A DNA stretch of 64,000 bases, from NCBI GenBank assembly GCA_036873135.1, contig JAPTYO010000026.1, forward strand, positions 4,196,001 to 4,260,000, in the 5' to 3' direction. This DNA is from Clarkia xantiana subsp. parviflora. Taxonomy: Eukaryota > Streptophyta > Magnoliopsida > Myrtales > Onagraceae. The notes beneath the pieces were generated by a model, which was given only the letters and a program-made list of their open reading frames with translations, did no database searches and had not been told where the DNA came from. How positions within the stretch are numbered: the first letter of the stretch is position 1; each line of letters begins with the position of its first letter. Both the position numbers and the translations under genes were made by a program. Below, piece after piece: positions 35,815 through 49,203 of the stretch.

Positions 35815-38800
35815 TCAAGCATGATGTTTCTTCAAGTGTTCGCCACTAAAAGAATGCTTTAACGTTCTGCCATCGAGGTCTTCCAACTTGTACGCATTTG
35901 GAGCTGGCATCCCTACGACCTTATAAGGTCCTTCCCATTTTGGTGACATCTTGTTGATTCGATCCAAAAGGGTGAACTCGTTGCGACGCCAAACCAGCTC
36001 CCCGACAAAGAACTGCCGGGACTTCACTCGCCGATTGTAATACCTGGCCGTCGCTAAACGCATTCGAGCTTGGACTTCATCGGCTTCCCGCCTCTTCTCT
36101 TCGAGTAGGTCCAAGTCCAGACGTCTCACTTCATCGTTCGTCAAGGGCTCGTAATATCTCATCCGATGGGACGCCACAGCTACCTCCACAGGGGCGACAG
36201 CTTCAGTGCCATAAACGAGGCCAAACGGAGTCTCCCCTGTTGATCGTTTGGGTGTCGTTCTAACAGCCCAAAGCACATTTTCCAGTTCGTTCAGCCACTT
36301 GCCCTTCAAGGCATATACCCTCTTCTTCAGGCCATCCATCACGATTTTGTTGGCTGACTCCACCTGGCCATTAGTCTGAGCATGGCGTACGGAGGCGGTC
36401 CGATGCTCAATGTTCAATTCTTCCAGATACTCCCTCACCTGCGAGCCGTTAAACGGTGGGCCATTGTCGCTGATCACCACCTTAGGAATCCCGTATCTGG
36501 ACACGATATGGGTTTGGAGGAACTTGACGATCTAGTTCCCCGTTGTTCTGGCCAATGCCTTCGCCTCTATCCATTTCGAAAAATAATCGATAGCTACAAG
36601 TAAATACTTATATTGTCCTTGTGCTTGTGGAAGAGGTCCCACCAAGTCGATGCCCCACTGCGCGAAGGGCCAAGCGCTCTTGATGGATGTCAGGTTGGCG
36701 GCCGGAGCCACGATACTCGGGGCGTACCTCTGGCACGCGTCGCATGATCGGACCAACGCCGTTGCTTCTTTGTTCATCGTGGGCCAATAGTAGCCCAAGT
36801 TCAACACCTTCCTCATGATGGATCGGGCCCCTTCGTGACAAGCCACGACCCCCTCATGCATTTCCTTCAGGATTCGATTGGTGTCGGGTTCTGCTACACA
36901 CTTCAAGTACGGAGTCGAGAACCAGCCCTTCTTGTACAGCTGATTGTCCAGCATCACATAATTAGACGCGATCCGACATATCCTGTCTGCTGCTACCTTA
37001 TCTTCGGAGACTGCCCCCGTAGTCAGATACGCGACTATCGGGGTCATCCAAGTGGGCTCTTCCTCCGATTTTGTCTCAATGGTGCACACCTGCGTTGGGT
37101 CGATGTTTGATAAGATCACCTTCTCCAGGAAGTGCACCTTCCGATTTTCTTCCAAGGGTGCTCCCAGGGCAAATTTGCTCAAAGCGTCTGCCTCTACGTT
37201 CTCCTCCCTCGGGATAGCCTCGATATCGAAGCTTTTAAAGCTCTCTTTCAGGGCTTGTACCTCTCGCAGATACTTTTTCATTATCGGACTCCTTGCTTCG
37301 TATCGCCCTTGAACCTGGTTCACGATTAACGCCGCGTCGCACTTCACTCTCAAGTGATCGATTCCAGTGCCTTTAGCAATTTTTAGACCCATGATAAGAG
37401 CTTCATACTCCGCTTCGTTGTTTGTGGCCTTAAATGTTAAAGCCAAGGCGTATCGGAGCGGTTCACCTTCACCCGGTGGTATCAACAAGAAGCCCGCTCC
37501 TGATCCGTCTGAACTCGCGGAGCCATCCTTGTACATCTCCCAGGTATTTTCTTTGTTTGGCTGTTCTGATTGCTCTGCCCTCTCTGGTTGTTCTTCTATC
37601 GGGACCTCCATGGTTGCCCCCTCTACAGGGCCCGCTTCTTCTAGATCGGGGACTGTAGACTCTGCTATGAAGTCCGCTAATGCCTGGCCCTTAATGGCTG
37701 TTCTCGGAGCGAAGTGTATGCGAAACTCGCTAAGCTCTACTGCCCATTTCACTAATCTCCCCGACGTATCCGGTCGGTTCAAAAAATGCTTCAAAGGCTG
37801 GTTCGTTAGCACAGTGATCTCGTGTGCGTGGAAATATGGCCTTAGCTTCCGAGCAGTGATAATCAACGCAAAGAGGTACTTCTCAACGGCGGGATAGTTC
37901 AATTCAGATTTGGCAAATGCCTTGCTTACATAATAGACGGGGACTTTATTACCCTCGACAATCTTTACTAACACAGAGCTAATGGCAAATTCAGAAACAG
38001 CCAAATAAAGGAAGAGCGGCTCGCCTGGAACCGGTTTCGCCAGCGGCGGGAGTGTGCGAAGGTGCTGCTTCAGCGCTTGGAACGCCTCTTCACATTTGGC
38101 GGTCCATTCGAATTTTTTGTTGGCCCTCAAGACTTCAAAAAACGGCATTGATCGGTCGCTGGCTTTGGATAAGAAGCGATTCATTGCAGCTAGTCGGCCA
38201 TTCAGCACTTGCACCTCCCGATGGTTTATCGGAGACTTCATCTCCTCGATTGCCCTCAGCTTCTCAGTTTCACTTCAATTCCCCTTTGGCTCACCATGAA
38301 GCCCAAAAACTTCCCTGAGTGGACTCCGAAGGCGCATTTCGTCGGGTTCAAGCGAACTTGATGGAGCCTCATCCGCTCAAACGCCATGGTAAGGTTGTGC
38401 ACGTGATCCTCGGCTTGTCGGGACTTCACCAACATATCATCCACGTAGTCTTCCATGGTTTATCCCAGCATATCTCTAAACAGCTTGTTCACCATCCGCT
38501 GGTAGGTTGCCCCGGCATTGATCAACCCGAAAGGCATGACATCGTAGTGATAGATGTCAGTGTCTGCGTAGAACGATGTGTGAGGGGCGTCTTCCTTGGC
38601 CATCTTGATCTGGTTGTAGCCTGAATACGCATCCATGAAACTTAACAGCTCATGTCTCGATGTGGCATCCACCAGCTGGTCGATTCTCGGGAGTGGATAG
38701 CAGTCCTTTGGGCAAGCCTTGTTCAAGTCGCGGAAGTCCACGCACATTCGCCATTTCCCATTGGTCATCTTTACCAGCACTGGGTTGGCCACCCAAGTCT

Positions 38801-41396
38801 GGAATCGGAGCTCCTTAATGAACCTAGCGTCGAGCAACCTGCCCACTTCCTGCTGGATCGCGATCTTCTTATCCGTGCCCATCGGACGCCTTTTCTGTGT
38901 TATAGGCTTGATCGCGGGGTCTATCTTCAGCTCGTGCACGATCACATCGGGGCTGATTCCTGGCATATCGCTGGGGGACCAGGCAAACAGCTCCTTGAAC
39001 TCCTTCAACAACTCCACCAATTTTTGGGCTGTCTCTTCAGTTAGATCAGACCCGATTTTCACCTTCCTCTGGGGTCCGTCGATCTCGACTTCTTTCAAAT
39101 CTTCTACGGGGGCGGGACGCCCAAACTCTTCTCTGGGATCTGTGTCTGTCTGGAGGACAGTCATGGCCTCTCGCCTCCTCCTCCGGGTGGCATTAACATA
39201 GCATTTTCGGGAAGCCACTTGGTCGCCCTTGACTTCTCCGACTCCGTGGTCGGTCGGGAACTTCATCTTCTGGTGCACAGTCGAGGAAACCGCCATCAGG
39301 GGATTAATGGTGGTTCTCCCGATAATCGCGTTGTAGGTCCCCGCGGAATCAACCACGAAAAATTCGACGTTCCTCCTTTCTGTTTTCCACCCGCTACCAA
39401 ACTCCACTGGTAAGGTGATTACTCCTAGCGGGTAGGAGGTTGAGCCAGAGAATCCGACCATCGGGAAGTTTGCCTCCTTCAGATCTTTCTTTGTTTTCCC
39501 CATAGCCTCCAGCGCGTCCATGAACAGAATGTCGGAGGAGCTCCCTCTGTCGATTAGAATTCTCTTCATCTCGAACCCGTCTACATCCAAAGTTACCACT
39601 AAGGCGTCGTCGTGCGGGGTCTCTACGCCTATGAGGTCTTCCGACGAGAAGGAGATTACCATCTCTTCTTTCAAGGTCCAAGATCGGGACCTCTTACCCA
39701 GTACCACCGCCGTAGGGATCCTAGAGGCATAGACCTCTCGGGCGGATGAGGTATTACCTCCAGCAGCAAATCCTCCATGAATCACGTTGATAACTCGTCT
39801 TTCCTTGCTAGCACCGGATGACTCCGGATCAGTTCTCTTCTTTTTCGGGGACCGATCGCGGGATCGGGAACGGGACCGCGATCGGGACCGAGAGCGGGAC
39901 CGACACCGTTTATCCCCGACGAATTCCTTGAGCTTCCCCTTCTGGATTAGCTTTTCAATCTCCTTCTTCAGTTCCCGACAGTGATTGGTGTCGTGACCAT
40001 TTGCGCGGTGAAATCTACAGTAGCGATCCGTGCGGGATCCCAAGAATTCTCCATCTTTCTTCGGGGGCTACCTGGAGATACCTTGTCGTTCCATGACTGT
40101 CAGAACCTCCGCCATGGAACAATTGAGAGGAATGTCAAGGTCCTCTCGCTTATCTTTCCTTGAAGAACGCCTATCGTCCCTCCGATCCGGACGACCTCGA
40201 TTCTTGCCACTGTCGGGTTTACCCTTTGACTTACTATCGTCGAAAGGTTTACTTGACTGCTTCCCTTTGTTCGACTTTGGGGGCTCCAGTTCTCCCGCGG
40301 CTATCTTCGATTCCTGGACATCGATCTGTCGTTTCACCCTCTTTTGTAATGCCTCCATATTCCACACAGCTTTCTCAGCCACGCTGTGCATCAAGTCGGA
40401 GCCATAGGGGGCTGTCAGGTTCCGAATGAAGGTACGGATGGTTTCGCCTTCTGAAATTTCCTCATCTATCTCCGCTACACTGGCTGTGTACCGCTGGTAA
40501 TAGTGAGCCAGCGATTCGTCGGGTCTCTGTACCACCTGGGTCAGGGACCTCACGCTCTTCAATAAACGCCTCCGACCCTGGTACTGCTGAATGAATCGGT
40601 CATGCATGTCTGCCCAGCAAGTGATGCAGCCTGGGGGCAGACTAAAGAACCAGGTCAGGGCCCTTTCTCCCAGTGTGTTCGGGAACAACGTACACACTAT
40701 GTCTTCACTTGGAGCTCTTCCCAGACATGCCAGGAGGTGCTTCTGGACATGGCGAACTGGATCTCCTACGCCATCATACTTCTTTATTGTGGGGATGCCC
40801 AGTCCAGGCAGGGCTAGGGTGTCAATTAGTCGGGGGACGAAGGGATGAGTGGATCGGTCCCTTAGCTCCGACACCAGTGGCTTCTGTTCTCCCATACAGA
40901 TGTTCAAGATCTTCACCACCTGGTCGGGAGTGATGGGACAATTCAGGGGAATGGTCCTGTGCTGTACTGGTCCTGGCCCATCAACCACGAACCTTTCCGG
41001 CTGACCGGTTGCCCTACCTCTGTCCTGGCCTCGTGGCGGGGCTTCCTGTGCGTTCCGACCCTCTGTTGGCGGGGTCGCTTCCTCCAACGGGGGCATCTCC
41101 TCCTGCCTCCTTGCAGCCTCTCTTCGGTCCAAGAGAGCCTCTACAGCCGCCAGAAACATGGGCATACCTTCCGCTACGGCCCTCGTCAAGTCTGTAGCTG
41201 GGGGAGCCTCCTACCCCCTATTGCCCTGGTGCTGAGGAGCAATATCTTCGGGATCTCCGTTGTGCCCCCCTGTCTGGGAGAGCTCAGCCGGGGGATGGTT
41301 CTGGTTTTCCTCTTGTTCCGGTACTGAATCCAAGTTTGTTGCAGCGGGGTGACGGGAACCACCGGATTGTCCCCTTTTGTTCTTGCCAGCCGCCAT
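35815..41396 (-). pseudogene. Element B gag-pol polyprotein, nearly intact, five lesions
   Basis: Starts MAAGKNKRG at 41396 (an in-frame upstream ATG is at 41414) and ends TGA at 35815. Domains in order: Gag capsid, CHHC knuckle, RS-rich tail (39846-39910), protease DRGSS (the second residue is Arg where A and C have Gly), reverse transcriptase with YVDD intact, degenerate RNase H, second RNase H with DGS and NNEAEYE, integrase with HHCC finger and D-D-E. Lesions: TAG near 41210, TAG near 40066 (Tyr expected), TAA at 38459-38457 (Lys expected), a 1-bp loss near 38270, and TAG near 36536. All else is in one frame. Related copies A and C supply the expected residues. Unlikely to be active, but the most complete pol here. 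Confidence 0.93.
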
Positions 41397-41430
41397 CGAT
41401 CGAGTAGAAGGCATATAAGCTTTTTGTTTG

Positions 41431-41449
41431 TTTCCCACAGACGGCGCCA
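41431..41449 (-). promoter_or_regulatory. Element B primer-binding site
   Basis: Minus strand reads TGGCGCCGTCTGTGGGAA starting one base inside the 5' LTR boundary; identical to C. tRNA not identified. Confidence 0.85.
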
Positions 41450-42150
41450 ATGTTGGATCACGATGGAACTCCGGTACGGACTTTGACGGCAATCCTTGCT
41501 CCTTTACTCCACGCAATCCTGCAAGAGGGGATAGACCGGGCAGTGACCCAGAATCCCTCTCCGATGCTTAAATGATTATTCTCGTATGACTGGCAAGTAA
41601 TAAACTCAGAGTGTATTCAACTCAACGTAAGTCTTTCTGAGGTGATCTCCTGCCCTTTTATAGGCGAAGAGATGCCTTAGGTACCTGGCGAACCGTGAGG
41701 GGTGGTTAGCCCGTATCCCGCATATCTCGGACGTGATCTCGCGTATCTTAGCCATGCCCCGCGTATCTCGGCCACGCTCCGTGTATCTTAATCCACGTTC
41801 CGCGTATCTCGGCCACGCCCCGCATATCTTGGCTTTATCCTCTGTTAACGAGTCCCGACTCCCGTCGGGGACTCCAGAGTTATTTCGTTGTGTCACCGCT
41901 CGGGGCCCCTCGTCATCGTGACAGGGCCAATCATTCTCAGGGATTCATCATCGGGGCCTACTTAAAGGCTTCTCATCGGGAGCTTCCAGCTCCCCTGTCG
42001 GAACCGACTCTGTCGGGACCTTGCTTCATCGGGACTCCCTTCGTCGGGACCCTTCTCCTAGGTCATCTTGACCTTCATTTTGGGGCCTGGTGGGCCTGTT
42101 TTCCGTTTCCTCGCCGTTAAAGGGACTGACGGCTATAGTCGGACCCATCA
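41450..42150 (-). repeat. Element B 5' LTR
   Basis: Pairs with 30929-31628. TATA box at 41662-41655 (minus). Minisatellite copy at about 41715-41832. GAGGC duplication follows. Confidence 0.95.
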
Positions 42151-42571
42151 GAGGCCAAGGGTCGGGAAGATTGCCAGGGCTCCGAGGATTTCAAAGTGGA
42201 CACGGTGAGGTTCTGTAACGCGGAGATGGAGAAAACCTTGCTCAATGCTGTCGAGGAGCTCCATCTGGAGTATGGCGGTGCCATTGACTTCACCAAGTCT
42301 CAGACTCTCGCCCCCTTCGCGGAGAGCTATTTCAGCCATTCAGAGGAGAGCAACGGGGCCAACACCCCCGAGGGGACTGCGGGTGCTGAAGGCACGGTGG
42401 AGCCTCCAATTACAGACCTCCCGACAACTGATCCCCGACAATCGACTCTTCACTGGCTGACCTCCAAGGGTCCGATCCTCCCGAGGCCAATCTTCCAGGA
42501 TCCGATCCTCCGATTGCGGACCTTCTGCCACGGACCTCGTGGGCTCTGCTCCCCTCGATGCTGCCTAGGAT
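42151..42571 (+). pseudogene. Element C antisense gene, 3' part after element B
   Basis: Continues the coiled-coil exon broken at 30928. It reads GREDCQGSEDFKVDTVRFCN, then EELHLEYGGAIDF, matching element A residue for residue in places. Frame is lost near 42455 in the Pro/Asp-rich tail. Confidence 0.8.
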
Positions 42572-42671
42572 CGAGCTTAACGCTTTATTTTCGAATCATT
42601 GTAATTTCCTTTTCTTGTCGTGAACCTTTCAGGCCTTTATAATATCAATCTATTTTGGTTCTGATTATCGT

Positions 42672-43175
42672 TGCACCACTTAAGGTGAATTAACCACGCC
42701 ACTTAAGGCGATTTGACCCTACCACTTAAAGTAATTCAACGCGTCACTTAAGACGTTTTAACCACACCACTTAAGGCGATTTAACTACGCCGCTTAAGGC
42801 GATTTAACCACGCCACTTAAGGCGACTTAGCTATGCCGCTTAAGGCAATTTAACCACACCACTTAAGGCGAGTTAACCACACCACTTAAGGCGATTTATC
42901 CACACCACTTAAGGCGATTTAACCACACCACTTAAGGCGATTTATCCACACCACTTAAGGCGATTTATCCACACCACTTAAGTTGATTTAACCATACCAC
43001 TTAAGGCGATTTATCCACACCACTTAAGGCGATTTATCCACACCACTTAAGGCGATTTAACCACACCACTTATGGCGATATCCACACAACTTAAGGCGAT
43101 TTATCCACACCACTTAAGGCGATTTATCCACACCACTTAAGGCAATTTAACCACACCACCTAAGGCGATTTAATC
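42672..43175 (-). repeat. Element C tandem array, about 22-23-bp units, CTTAAG core
   Basis: More than 20 units of CCACACCACTTAAGGCGATT type, the reverse complement of the element A unit. Lies between the antisense gene and the gag-pol stop. Confidence 0.95.
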
Positions 43176-43265
43176 GGAAGCAACCTATTTATTCATTGAT
43201 GGCTTGAAGCCTGTTTATATCAAATCAAAACGATAAACAACTTGCACCACTAAAGGCGACTAATA

Positions 43266-46200
43266 TCAGGCATGACATTTCTTCAAGTGTTCACCACTAA
43301 AAGAATGCTTCAACACATTGCCATCGAGGTCTTCCAACTTATACGCATTTCGAGCTGGCATCCCCACGACCTTATAAGGTCCTTCCCATTTTGGTGACAT
43401 CTTGTTGATCCGATCCAAAAGGGTAACTTCGTTCCGACGCCAGACCAGTTCCCCGACAAACAACTGTCGAGACTTGACTCGCCGATTGTAATATCGGGCC
43501 GTTGCCAAGCGCATCCGAGCCTGGACCTCCTCGGCATTCCGCCTCTTCTCTTCGACCAAGTCCAAGTCCAGACGCCTCATTTCATCATTCGACAGAGGTT
43601 CATAATACCTCGTCTGATGGTATGCCACAGCTATTTCAACGGGAGCAACTGCTTCCGTGCCATAAACAAGGCCAAACGGAGTCTCCCCAGTCGATCGTTT
43701 GGGTGTTGTTCTAACAGTCCAAAGCACATTTTACAGCTCGTCCAGCCATTTTCCCTTCAAGGCATGGACCCTCTTCTTCAGGCCATCCATCACGATCTTG
43801 TTGGCTGACTCCACCTGTCCATTGGTCTGAGCATGATGGACAGAGGCTGTCCGATGCTCAATTTTCAGTTCCTCCAGGTACTCCTTCTACTTGGCCCCGT
43901 TAAACGGAGGGCCGTTATCACTAATCAATACCTTAGGGATCCCATATCTGGATATGAAATGGGTCTGGAGGAATTTGAGGATATGATTCCCCGTTGTCTT
44001 GGCCAATGCCATAGCTTCTATCCACTTCGAGAAATAATCAATAGCCACAATCAAATATCGGCACTGACCTTTTGCAACTGGGCGCACCTCTGGCAAGCGT
44101 CACAGGATCAGACTAGCATCGTTGCCTCCTTGTTCATCGAGGGCCATTAATAGCCCAGGTTCAACACTTTCCTCACGACGGATCGGGCACCTTCATGACA
44201 AGCCGAGTATCCTTCGTGCACCTACCTAAGGATCCGATCTGTATCGGGCCCAGCCACACATTTCAAGTAGGGAGTTGAAAGAGTTGAATACCCCTTTTTA
44301 TACAACTGATTGTCCACCATCACAAAATTGACCGCGATTCGGCGTAATTTGCCTGCTGCTACTTCATCATCGGGGACTGCCCCCGTAGTCAGGTACGCGG
44401 CTATCGGGGTCATCCAAGTGGGCTCCTCCGATCCGATCTCGATGGCACATGTCTCCGATTGATCGGCGGCTGACAGGATCACTTTCTCCAAGAAGTGCAC
44501 ATTCCGACTTTCATCGGGTGCCCCCCAGGTGAACTTGCTCAAGGCATCTACTTCCACATTATCCTCCCTCGGGATCGCCTCAGTATCGAAGCTCTTGAAA
44601 CTCTCCTTCAAGGTTTGCACCTCACGAAGGTACTTTTTCATCATCGGGCTCTTTGCTTCATATTGCCCATGGACTTGGTTCACAATCAAGCTAGCATCAC
44701 ACTTCACCTTTAAGTGACCAACTCCCGTTCCTTTGGCAATCTTGAGCCCGGTGATGAGAGCCTCATATTCAGCTTCATTGTTGGTGGCCCTAAACATCAA
44801 GGCCAAGGCATATCGAAGGGGCTCGCCTCCACCCGGCGGTATCAGTACGAACCCTGCTCCCGATCCTTCTGAGTTTGAGGAGCCATCGGTATACATCTCC
44901 CAAGTGTCTTCGTCATTGGGCTGTTCTGACTGCTCTACCATCGGGACTTCCATGGTTGCCCCCTTTACAGGGCCCGCTTCTTCTAGATCGGGGGCTGTAG
45001 ACTCTGCTATGAAATCCGCCAACGCCTAGCCTTTAATAGCCATTCTCGGAGCAAAGTGAATGCGGAACTCACTAAGCTCGACTGCCCATTTCACTAATCT
45101 CCCCGACGCATCAGGTTGGTTCAAAAAATGTTTCAAGGGCTGATTCGTCAAAACAGTAATCTCATGCGCATGGAAGTAAGGCCTCAGCTTCCGAGCAGTA
45201 ATAATCAACGCATAAAGATACTTCTCAACGGCGGGATATATCATTTCAGACTTAGCGAGTGCCTTGCTTACATAATAGACGGGGACTTGGCTACCCTCTA
45301 CGACTTTCACTAAGACAGAGCTAACAGCAAATTCAGAAACAGCCAAATACAGATATAGTGGCTCTCCTGGAATGGGCTTCGCCAACGGAGGGAGGGTACG
45401 GAGGTGCTGCTTGAGTGCCTGGAACGTGCCTGGAACGCCTCTTCGCACTTGGCAGTCCACTCAAACTTATTGTTGGCCCTCAGCACTTCAAAGAACGGCA
45501 TGGATCGGTCGCTTGCCTTGGACAGGAAGCGATTCATCGCGGCCAATCGGCCATTCAGCACCTGCACCTCCCGATGGTTCGTCAGGGACTTCATCTCTTC
45601 GATCGCCTTCAGCTTCTCAGGGTTCACCTCGATTCCTCTCTGGCTCACCATGAAGCCCAGAAACTTCCCTGAGTGCCCTCCGAAGGCACACTTGGTCGGG
45701 TTCAAGCGAACTTGATGAAGCCTCATCCGCTCAAACGTCGTGGCCAAGTTGTGAACATGATCCTCGGCTTGTCGGGACTTCACCAGCATATCGTCCACAT
45801 AGGCCTCCATCGTTTTTCCCAACATATCCCCGAACAGCTTGTTCACCATCCTCTGATAAGTCGCACCTGCATTGATCAGTCCAAAAGGCATGACATCATA
45901 GTGACAGATTTCACTATCAGCATAAAAAGCGGTGTAGGGGGCATCCTCCTTGGACATCTTGATCTGATTGTAGCCGGAGTAGGCATCCATAAAGCTCAGC
46001 AACTCATGTCCCGATGTGGCATCCACCGGCTGGTCGATCCTCGGGAGCGGATAGTAATCCTTCGGGCATGCTTTGTTCAGGTCGCGGAAATCAACACACA
46101 TCCGCCACTTGCCATTGCTCTTCTTCACCTGGTCTGGGTTGGCGACCCAGGTCTGGATCAGACCTCCTTAATAAATCCAGCATCGAGAAACCTGCCCAAC

Positions 46201-48497
46201 TCTTGCTGGATCGCGATCTTCTTTTCGGCACCCATCGGGCGCCTTCTCTGTGCAATCGGCTTGATCGCGGGGTCAATCTTCAGCTCATGAGTAATCACAT
46301 CGGGGCTGATTCCTGGCATGTCACTCGGGGACCAGGCAAACAACTCCTTGAACTCCTTCAACAAATCAATCAGTTCTTGGGCCTTCTCCTCAGACAGAGC
46401 GGACCCGATCTTTACCTTCCTCTGAGGTCCATCGATCTCGACCTCCTTCAAATCCTCCATCGGGGCAGGACGCCCAAACTCTTCTCGGGGATCAGCATCA
46501 GTCTGGAAAATAGTCATAGCCTCCCGATTCCTCTTTCGAGTGGCATTGACATAGCAATTCCTGGAGGCCACCTGATCGCCCTTGACCATCGGGAAGTCCG
46601 CATGCTTCAGATCCTTCTTGGTTTTTCCCATGGCCTCCAGCGCATCCATGAAAATAATATCGGAGGAGCTCCCTCCATCAATAAAGATTCGCTTCATCTT
46701 GTACCCATCCACGTTTAGGGTCACGACCAAAGCATCATCGTGCGGGATCTCCACTCCTATCAGGTCCTCCGCTGAGAAGGGAATCACCATTTCTTCCTTC
46801 GGAGTCCAAGATCGGGCCCTCTTGCCCAGCACCACAGCAATAGGAATTCGAGAAGCATAGACCTCTCGAGATGCCGTGGTATCACCTCCTGCAGCAAATC
46901 CCCCATGGATCACATTAATGGTCCCCCGCTTCTCCTTGCGGGCCTTGGAAGACTCGGGCTTCTCCTTCTTCGGGGACCGACCGCGATCGGGACCGGGATC
47001 GGCTCCGTTGCCCAGCCACAAATTCCTTGAGCTTCCCCTTCTGGATCAGCTTCTCAATCGCCTTCTTCAACTCCCGACAGTGGTTAGTGTCGTGACCGCT
47101 GGTGCGATGAAAACGACAATAACGATCGGTGCGGGCTCCCATGAACTCTCCATCCTTCTTCGGGGGTACCTGGAGATACCCTGTCGGTCCATCACCGCCA
47201 ACACAACACCCATGGAGCAAATGAGAGGAGTGTAACGATCCTCCCGCTTGTCCTACTTCGAGGGACGCTTGTCTTCCCTCCGATCGGAGCGGCCTCGACC
47301 CCGAGTGCTCTCGGGTTTATCCTTCCTCTTGCGATCGTCCGATAGCCTTGACGTCTGCTTCCCCTTGTTCGATCTCGGAGGATCGAGCTCTTCGGCAGCC
47401 ATCTTCGACTCCTGTACGTCGATTTGCTGCTTCACCCTCTTCTGCAGCACCTCCATGTTCCACAAGGCCTTCTCAGCCACGCTGTGCATCAGATCGGAAC
47501 CATATGGTGCTATCAGGTTCCGAATGAAGGTGCGGATGGTCTCTCCCTCCGACATCTCCTCATCAATCTCGGCCACGCTGGCTGTGTACCTCTGGTAATA
47601 ATGCGCCAGCGACTCATCGGGCCTCTGTACCACCTCAGCCAGGGACCTCGCGCTTTTCAGGAGACGTCGACGGCCCTGGCATGCATCTGGGTCCAGGTAG
47701 AGATGCATCCTGGAGGAAGGCTGAAGAACCACGTCAGGGTCCCCTCACCAAGTGTGGCCGGGAACAGAACGTACACTATATCGTCATCCGGGGCTCTGCC
47801 TAGACAAGCCATAATATGCTTCTGGACATGGCGAACTGGATCTCCCTCGCCATCGTACTCCTTGATTGTTGGGATACCAAGTCGTGGCGGGACAAGGGTG
47901 TTCACCAATCGGGGGACAAAGGGATGAGTGGATCCATCCCTCAGCTCCGACATCATCTTCTTCTGGTCCCCCATACAGATGTTCACGATCTTCACCACCT
48001 GGTCGGGGTGATAGGACCGTTAAGAGGGACGGTCCTATGCTGCACCGGTCCAGGCCCATCAATCACGAACTGCTCCGACTGAGCGGGCTCCTTGCCCTTG
48101 TCCTGGTGCTCGGGTTGGGCCTCCTGCCCGTCCCGATTCTCCCTCGGTGGAGGCGGAGGCAACTCTTCCTCTTTCTTCTTGGCAGCCTCCCTTTGGTCCA
48201 GGAGAGCCTCCATAGTCTCCAGGATTATCGGCATAGTCTCCAGGAATATCGGTCCACAGCCTTCGCCAAGTCCACCTTTGTTGGAGCATCCTGGTCCCTC
48301 CTAGGGATCTCTTCTCTGTCCTCCAACGAGTTTCGAATGGAATCCTTGCGATCGTCATGATGCCCCCCTGTTTAGGAACCAGCAGGGGGAGGATCATTCT
48401 GATCAACAATGCGCTCCGGCAGCCCCAAATTCAGAGTTCCAGCAGGATGGCGGGAACCGCGGGATTGCCCTTGTTTCTTCTTCTGCTTGCCAGCCAT
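43266..48497 (-). pseudogene. Element C gag-pol polyprotein, broken by deletions
   Basis: Starts MAGKQKKKQ at 48497, ends TGA at 43266. Domains as in A. Lesions: TAA early in Gag (about 48370), a deletion of about 20 bp in the capsid near 47680, a loss in the RS-rich region near 47000, an in-frame 225-bp loss of the second half of the protease near 46585, small indels near 46140 and 45430 (a GTGCCTGGAAC duplication), a TGA in the integrase finger (44110-44108, shared with A) and a loss of about 90 bp across that finger and the first part of the integrase (about 44085). Reverse transcriptase YVDD, second RNase H and integrase SDNG are readable. Confidence 0.92.
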
Positions 48498-48532
48498 CAA
48501 TCGGGTAGAAGCTATCTTTGCTTTTTGTTACG

Positions 48533-48552
48533 ATTCCCACAGACGGCGCCAA
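48533..48552 (-). promoter_or_regulatory. Element C primer-binding site
   Basis: Minus strand TGGCGCCGTCTGTGGGAA next to the 5' LTR. Confidence 0.85.
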
Positions 48553-49203
48553 TGTTGGATCACGGTTGGAGCTCCGGTACGTTCTTGACGGAAGTCCGAA
48601 CTCCTTTGCTCCAAGTAATCCTGCAAAAAGGGATAGACCGAGCGGTGACCCAGAATCCCTCTCCGATGCTTAAATGAGTATCTCGATGTAGGCAAGCATC
48701 AATGTATATCAGTATATGAATGTGTCAATCCTAAGGTAACTCCTTCCTTATATAGGGGAGGAGTTACCCCAGTTACCTGTTGAGATAACTGCCATGGGCA
48801 GTTAGCCCACACTCCATTTATCTCGGCCATGTGCCCACGTTCCGTCTTTTCAGGTCACTTCCCCACTACGCTGATAGTGGGCGTGTTTCTCGGCCTCATC
48901 CTCTGGTGGCAAGTCCCGACGGATGTCGGGGACTCCAGAGTAATCTCCTTTGGTCACCGCTCGGGGCCCCTCATCATCGGGACAGGGCCAACATTCTCAG
49001 GGATTCAACATCGGGGCCTACTTAAAGGCATTTCGTCGGGGCCTACTCAAAGGCATTTCATCGCGAGCGTCCAGCTCATATGTCGGGACCGACCTTGTCG
49101 GGACCCCTCATACTGACCCTCTAGGCCTCTTTTGGAGACCAGTGGGCCTACTTCACCGTTTACTCGTCGTTAATGGGCTTAACGGCTATATCGAAACCCA
49201 TCA
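48553..49203 (-). repeat. Element C 5' LTR
   Basis: Pairs with 27585-28236, about 97% identical by eye. TATA box on the minus strand at 48754-48747 (TATATAAG). TTCGG duplication at 49204-49208. Confidence 0.95.

Larger units (their letters stand above)
30929..42150 (-). mobile_element. Element B: Tat-lineage Ty3/gypsy, innermost and best preserved
   Basis: LTRs 30929-31628 and 41450-42150 (700 and 701 bp), flanked by GAGGC (30924-30928 and 42151-42155). By eye about 14 differences between LTRs, so near 98% identical, the closest pair here. Inserted in the coiled-coil exon of the C antisense gene. Internal order on the minus strand: primer-binding site, gag-pol (five lesions), array, antisense gene (open), polypurine tract. 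LTR and coding sequence are related to A/C but clearly a separate family. Confidence 0.96.
27585..49203 (-). mobile_element. Element C: Tat-lineage Ty3/gypsy, same family as A, split by B
   Basis: LTRs at 27585-28236 and 48553-49203 (652 and 651 bp) are in reverse orientation and flanked by TTCGG on both sides (27580-27584, 49204-49208). Gag-pol, array and antisense gene match A in order. About 10.4 kb is its own sequence; the rest is element B plus its 5-bp duplication. Gag-pol has several deletions and the antisense gene is broken, so this copy is dead. Confidence 0.95.
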
